DNA from: Rickettsiales bacterium
GTDB taxonomy: Bacteria > Pseudomonadota > Alphaproteobacteria > TMED109
Assembly (NCBI GenBank): GCA_002720125.1
Contig: PBGQ01000007.1
Location: 1-7,322 of the forward strand
Length of the DNA: 7,322 bases
Reading direction: 5' to 3'
Shown in pieces: positions 5,516-7,322 of the stretch. Position 1 is the stretch's first letter. The number at the start of each line of letters is the position of its first letter. The notes under the pieces are model-generated. The model worked only from the letters and a program-made list of their open reading frames with translations. It searched no databases and was not told where the DNA came from. A program made the position numbers and the translations under genes.

Positions 5516-7027
5516 TTAATTTTTAACTTGCTTAACAGTTATTGTTTGATTTAAGTGTGCTACATTATAAGAATTTTCTTTCCCATTAGTCCATTTAATA
5601 ATAATTTTAAATATTTTTTCATTTTCTCTAATACCAAAATGTGCAATTGGCTCCATTTGGCATAAATATCCAGACCCAGCGTCTATAGTCTTTGAATGTT
5701 TTCTATTGCTAGTAATAAGTGTAACAGTAGCTCCTCTGGCAGGAGCACCATAGAAGTTTAAGGGTTTTATTCTTATAAAAGATTTATTATCTCTTGCAGC
5801 TGCTTTTATTATCTTTATAGGCTGTGCAAAAGACTCGCCATTAGAAATAAGCAATTCTAAAAAGCCATCATTATCAAAATCAGCAACTGCAGCTCCAGTT
5901 CCAAAATCATAAGGTCTTGCTCCAATACTTAATGGTATTTGCGTTAAAATACCATTGTCTAATAATTTAAATAGCTTATTTGGCTCACCAAGATTGTTGA
6001 TAAATATTTCATCATAACCATCATTATCAAAGTCAGCTGCTATTAAAGTTCTTACCCTTGATGGTTCACTAAATTCTGGATTTATAAGATTGATAAATTT
6101 GAATTTTCTTAAAATAAATACTCTGTTATACCCTTGCCAATTTGCTGAAATAATATCTAGTCTACCTCTATATAGAAAATCTATTAACGCAGTTCCTCTT
6201 CCATTCTGATAAAGATCTTCAACTCCATACTCTTGAGCAACATCATTATATAGCCCATTTTCATTTTGATATAGGAAATTAGCACCTCTTTCATTAGCAG
6301 CAAATATATCCATATTATTGCTTAATATGTGACCGCTTACAACCGCCCTACCACCAGTAGTTTTATCTAATTTATAAATTTTTGCCTCATCAGTTATAGC
6401 ATTATTTTTAACTTTATAGAATCTTGCTGGCCCACCGTAATTAGAAACATATATATTATAATCATTATTTCCTTTTCTATCTACACATGCCACGGATCTG
6501 CCAGCTGTGAGGTTCATAGCACCAAGATTTTTTTTTAATGAAAACAAATCTATATAATCATCATTTTTTCTTTTTAGAATTCTATCACCGTACTTCTTTT
6601 TACCACTAAAAGTATCAGTATTTAAAAAATATATTTCTTCTTCTCCATCTTTATCGATATCACAAGCGACAACTCCAATGGTACTTCTATCTGCATCAGC
6701 AAATAATAGGTTTTTATTAAGATTTATAACCTTTTTATTTTTAAATCCTAAAATCAAATTAGGATATTTATATCCTGCAACAATAAATTCATAATTATTG
6801 TCATTGTTTATGTCAGTTACTGCTACACCATAGCCAAGTCTGGGTTCATTTTTAGAGTACAAGTAACTTATATCTTCAAAAAAGCTTGGGTATAATTCTT
6901 TAATAAAAATAAAAGACAAGAGAAAAGTTAATTTAAAAGTAAAAGAACTTAATACTGTAAAGCTACGTATTTTATTTTTAGCAAAATTTGTCATGTTTTT
7001 AGTAGATATTGAATAAAGTAAGTTCAT
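5516..7027 (-). CDS. CRTAC1-like FG-GAP/VCBS repeat protein with ASPIC/UnbV C-terminal domain
   Basis: This 503-residue exported or membrane-anchored protein has an integrin-like beta-propeller followed by an ASPIC/UnbV domain, the CRTAC1 arrangement. After a basic stretch (residues 17-21), one hydrophobic segment (about 22-42) serves as signal peptide or anchor. Ca-binding FG-GAP/VCBS loops follow: DINNDN (72-77), DIDKDG (123-128), a degenerate DRKGNND (183-189), DFDNDG (332-337) and DFDNDG (383-388), most followed by an E-[IL]-[YFL] strand. The ASPIC part covers about 428-499, with GAPARGATV, HFGI (463-466) and IKWTNG (477-482). Function in bacteria is unknown; calcium-dependent surface binding is a reasonable inference. 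The start at 7027 overlaps the upstream stop by ATGA, supporting coupling. Met12 (6994) would give a more typical signal peptide and remains possible. Neither start has a clear Shine-Dalgarno. Confidence 0.9.
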   Translation of the reverse strand: MNLLYSISTKNMTNFAKNKIRSFTVLSSFTFKLTFLLSFIFIKELYPSFFEDISYLYSKNEPRLGYGVAVTDINNDNNYEFIVAGYKYPNLILGFKNKKVINLNKNLLFADADRSTIGVVACDIDKDGEEEIYFLNTDTFSGKKKYGDRILKRKNDDYIDLFSLKKNLGAMNLTAGRSVACVDRKGNNDYNIYVSNYGGPARFYKVKNNAITDEAKIYKLDKTTGGRAVVSGHILSNNMDIFAANERGANFLYQNENGLYNDVAQEYGVEDLYQNGRGTALIDFLYRGRLDIISANWQGYNRVFILRKFKFINLINPEFSEPSRVRTLIAADFDNDGYDEIFINNLGEPNKLFKLLDNGILTQIPLSIGARPYDFGTGAAVADFDNDGFLELLISNGESFAQPIKIIKAAARDNKSFIRIKPLNFYGAPARGATVTLITSNRKHSKTIDAGSGYLCQMEPIAHFGIRENEKIFKIIIKWTNGKENSYNVAHLNQTITVKQVKN

Positions 7028-7322
7028 TTTTTAACACAATAAAGCCTAATTCCTCCTAAGTTTCCTGAACTTAAAAGATAATTTGCCAGCTTGTAGAAGT
7101 CTAGTAAGTTTTTAAAAGTATTTAAATTATGAACTAAAAGGTTTCTTTTTTTATTCTCTATAAAATCCTTTAATCTTTTATCTGTAAATTTTATCCAACT
7201 TTGCGTCATATCTTTTTTATAAATAATATCAAAGTTATTACTACTTAAGCCTTCAATAAAATCGTTTTTTTTCACTAAAGAATTTGCAAAGAAGTTATTT
7301 GATAGTTTCTTTTGTACAATTG
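7024..7322 (-). CDS. Probable SAM-dependent methyltransferase, C-terminal part (5' partial)
   Basis: The frame is open to the right edge, so the gene begins outside the window; the GTG at 7275-7273 is probably internal. About 98 residues are visible, beginning IVQKKLSNNFFANSLVKK. Features that fit the C-terminal end of class I methyltransferases are a helix ending in NNFDIIYKKDMT (family pattern: aGF-vv-D-T), a W-KF-DKRL helix, and a terminal FYKLANYLLSSGNLGGIRLYCVKK-like strand pair (pattern G-LGG-R-K). The SAM-binding motifs would lie upstream, so the class is inferred from the tail alone and the substrate is unknown. Its stop overlaps the CRTAC1-like start by 4 nt (ATGA), so the two are almost certainly co-transcribed. 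Confidence 0.55.
   Translation of the reverse strand, partial: IVQKKLSNNFFANSLVKKNDFIEGLSSNNFDIIYKKDMTQSWIKFTDKRLKDFIENKKRNLLVHNLNTFKNLLDFYKLANYLLSSGNLGGIRLYCVKK

Noticed and set aside
7273..7275. GTG at 7275-7273 as the start of a complete 83-residue protein
   Set aside because: The frame continues without a stop to the window edge, and the visible sequence resembles only the tail of a larger methyltransferase.

Overview
The window is very AT-rich, with frequent A/T homopolymer runs inside genes. It is densely packed: gaps are mostly 5-135 bp and several genes overlap by 4-8 nt. Gene content and compaction suggest a streamlined free-living proteobacterium of the marine bacterioplankton type (SAR86-like, or an AT-rich marine alphaproteobacterium). 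This is inferred from style and gene families; there is no rRNA or other phylogenetic marker here.

Layout, left to right. (1) 1-629 (+) is the C-terminal half of a PQQ-dependent aldose (glucose/sorbosone-type) dehydrogenase; its start lies outside the window. (2) 635-1342 (-) is a short-chain dehydrogenase/reductase that ends 5 nt from the previous gene and lacks the usual YxxxK catalytic pair. (3) 1343-1433 is a divergent control region with two near-perfect palindromes on either side of a TATAAT. (4) 1434-2442 (+) is an azlC-azlD pair for amino-acid export. azlC has no ATG/GTG/TTG start that gives a full-length protein; the best start is ATT behind AGGAAG. (5) 2476-4714 (-) is a three-gene operon, in transcription order a secreted TPR protein, a 12-TM MFS transporter and a NIPSNAP-family protein. 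(6) 4805-5380 (+) is a small SRAP (YedK/HMCES-type) abasic-site protein. (7) 5381-5515 is a convergent gap holding an AT hairpin and a possible 16-codon ORF. (8) 5516-7322 (-) is a membrane-anchored or secreted FG-GAP/VCBS protein with an ASPIC/UnbV tail (CRTAC1-like). It overlaps by ATGA the 3' end of a probable SAM-dependent methyltransferase that runs off the right edge.

Most genes fall into known families and the window looks like ordinary chromosome. I see no mobile element, CRISPR array, tRNA or rRNA. The points most worth following are the apparent ATT start of azlC, the paired palindromes between the SDR gene and azlC, the coupled TPR-MFS-NIPSNAP operon, and the methyltransferase/CRTAC1-like pair. 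I did not find convincing evidence of a wholly new system.
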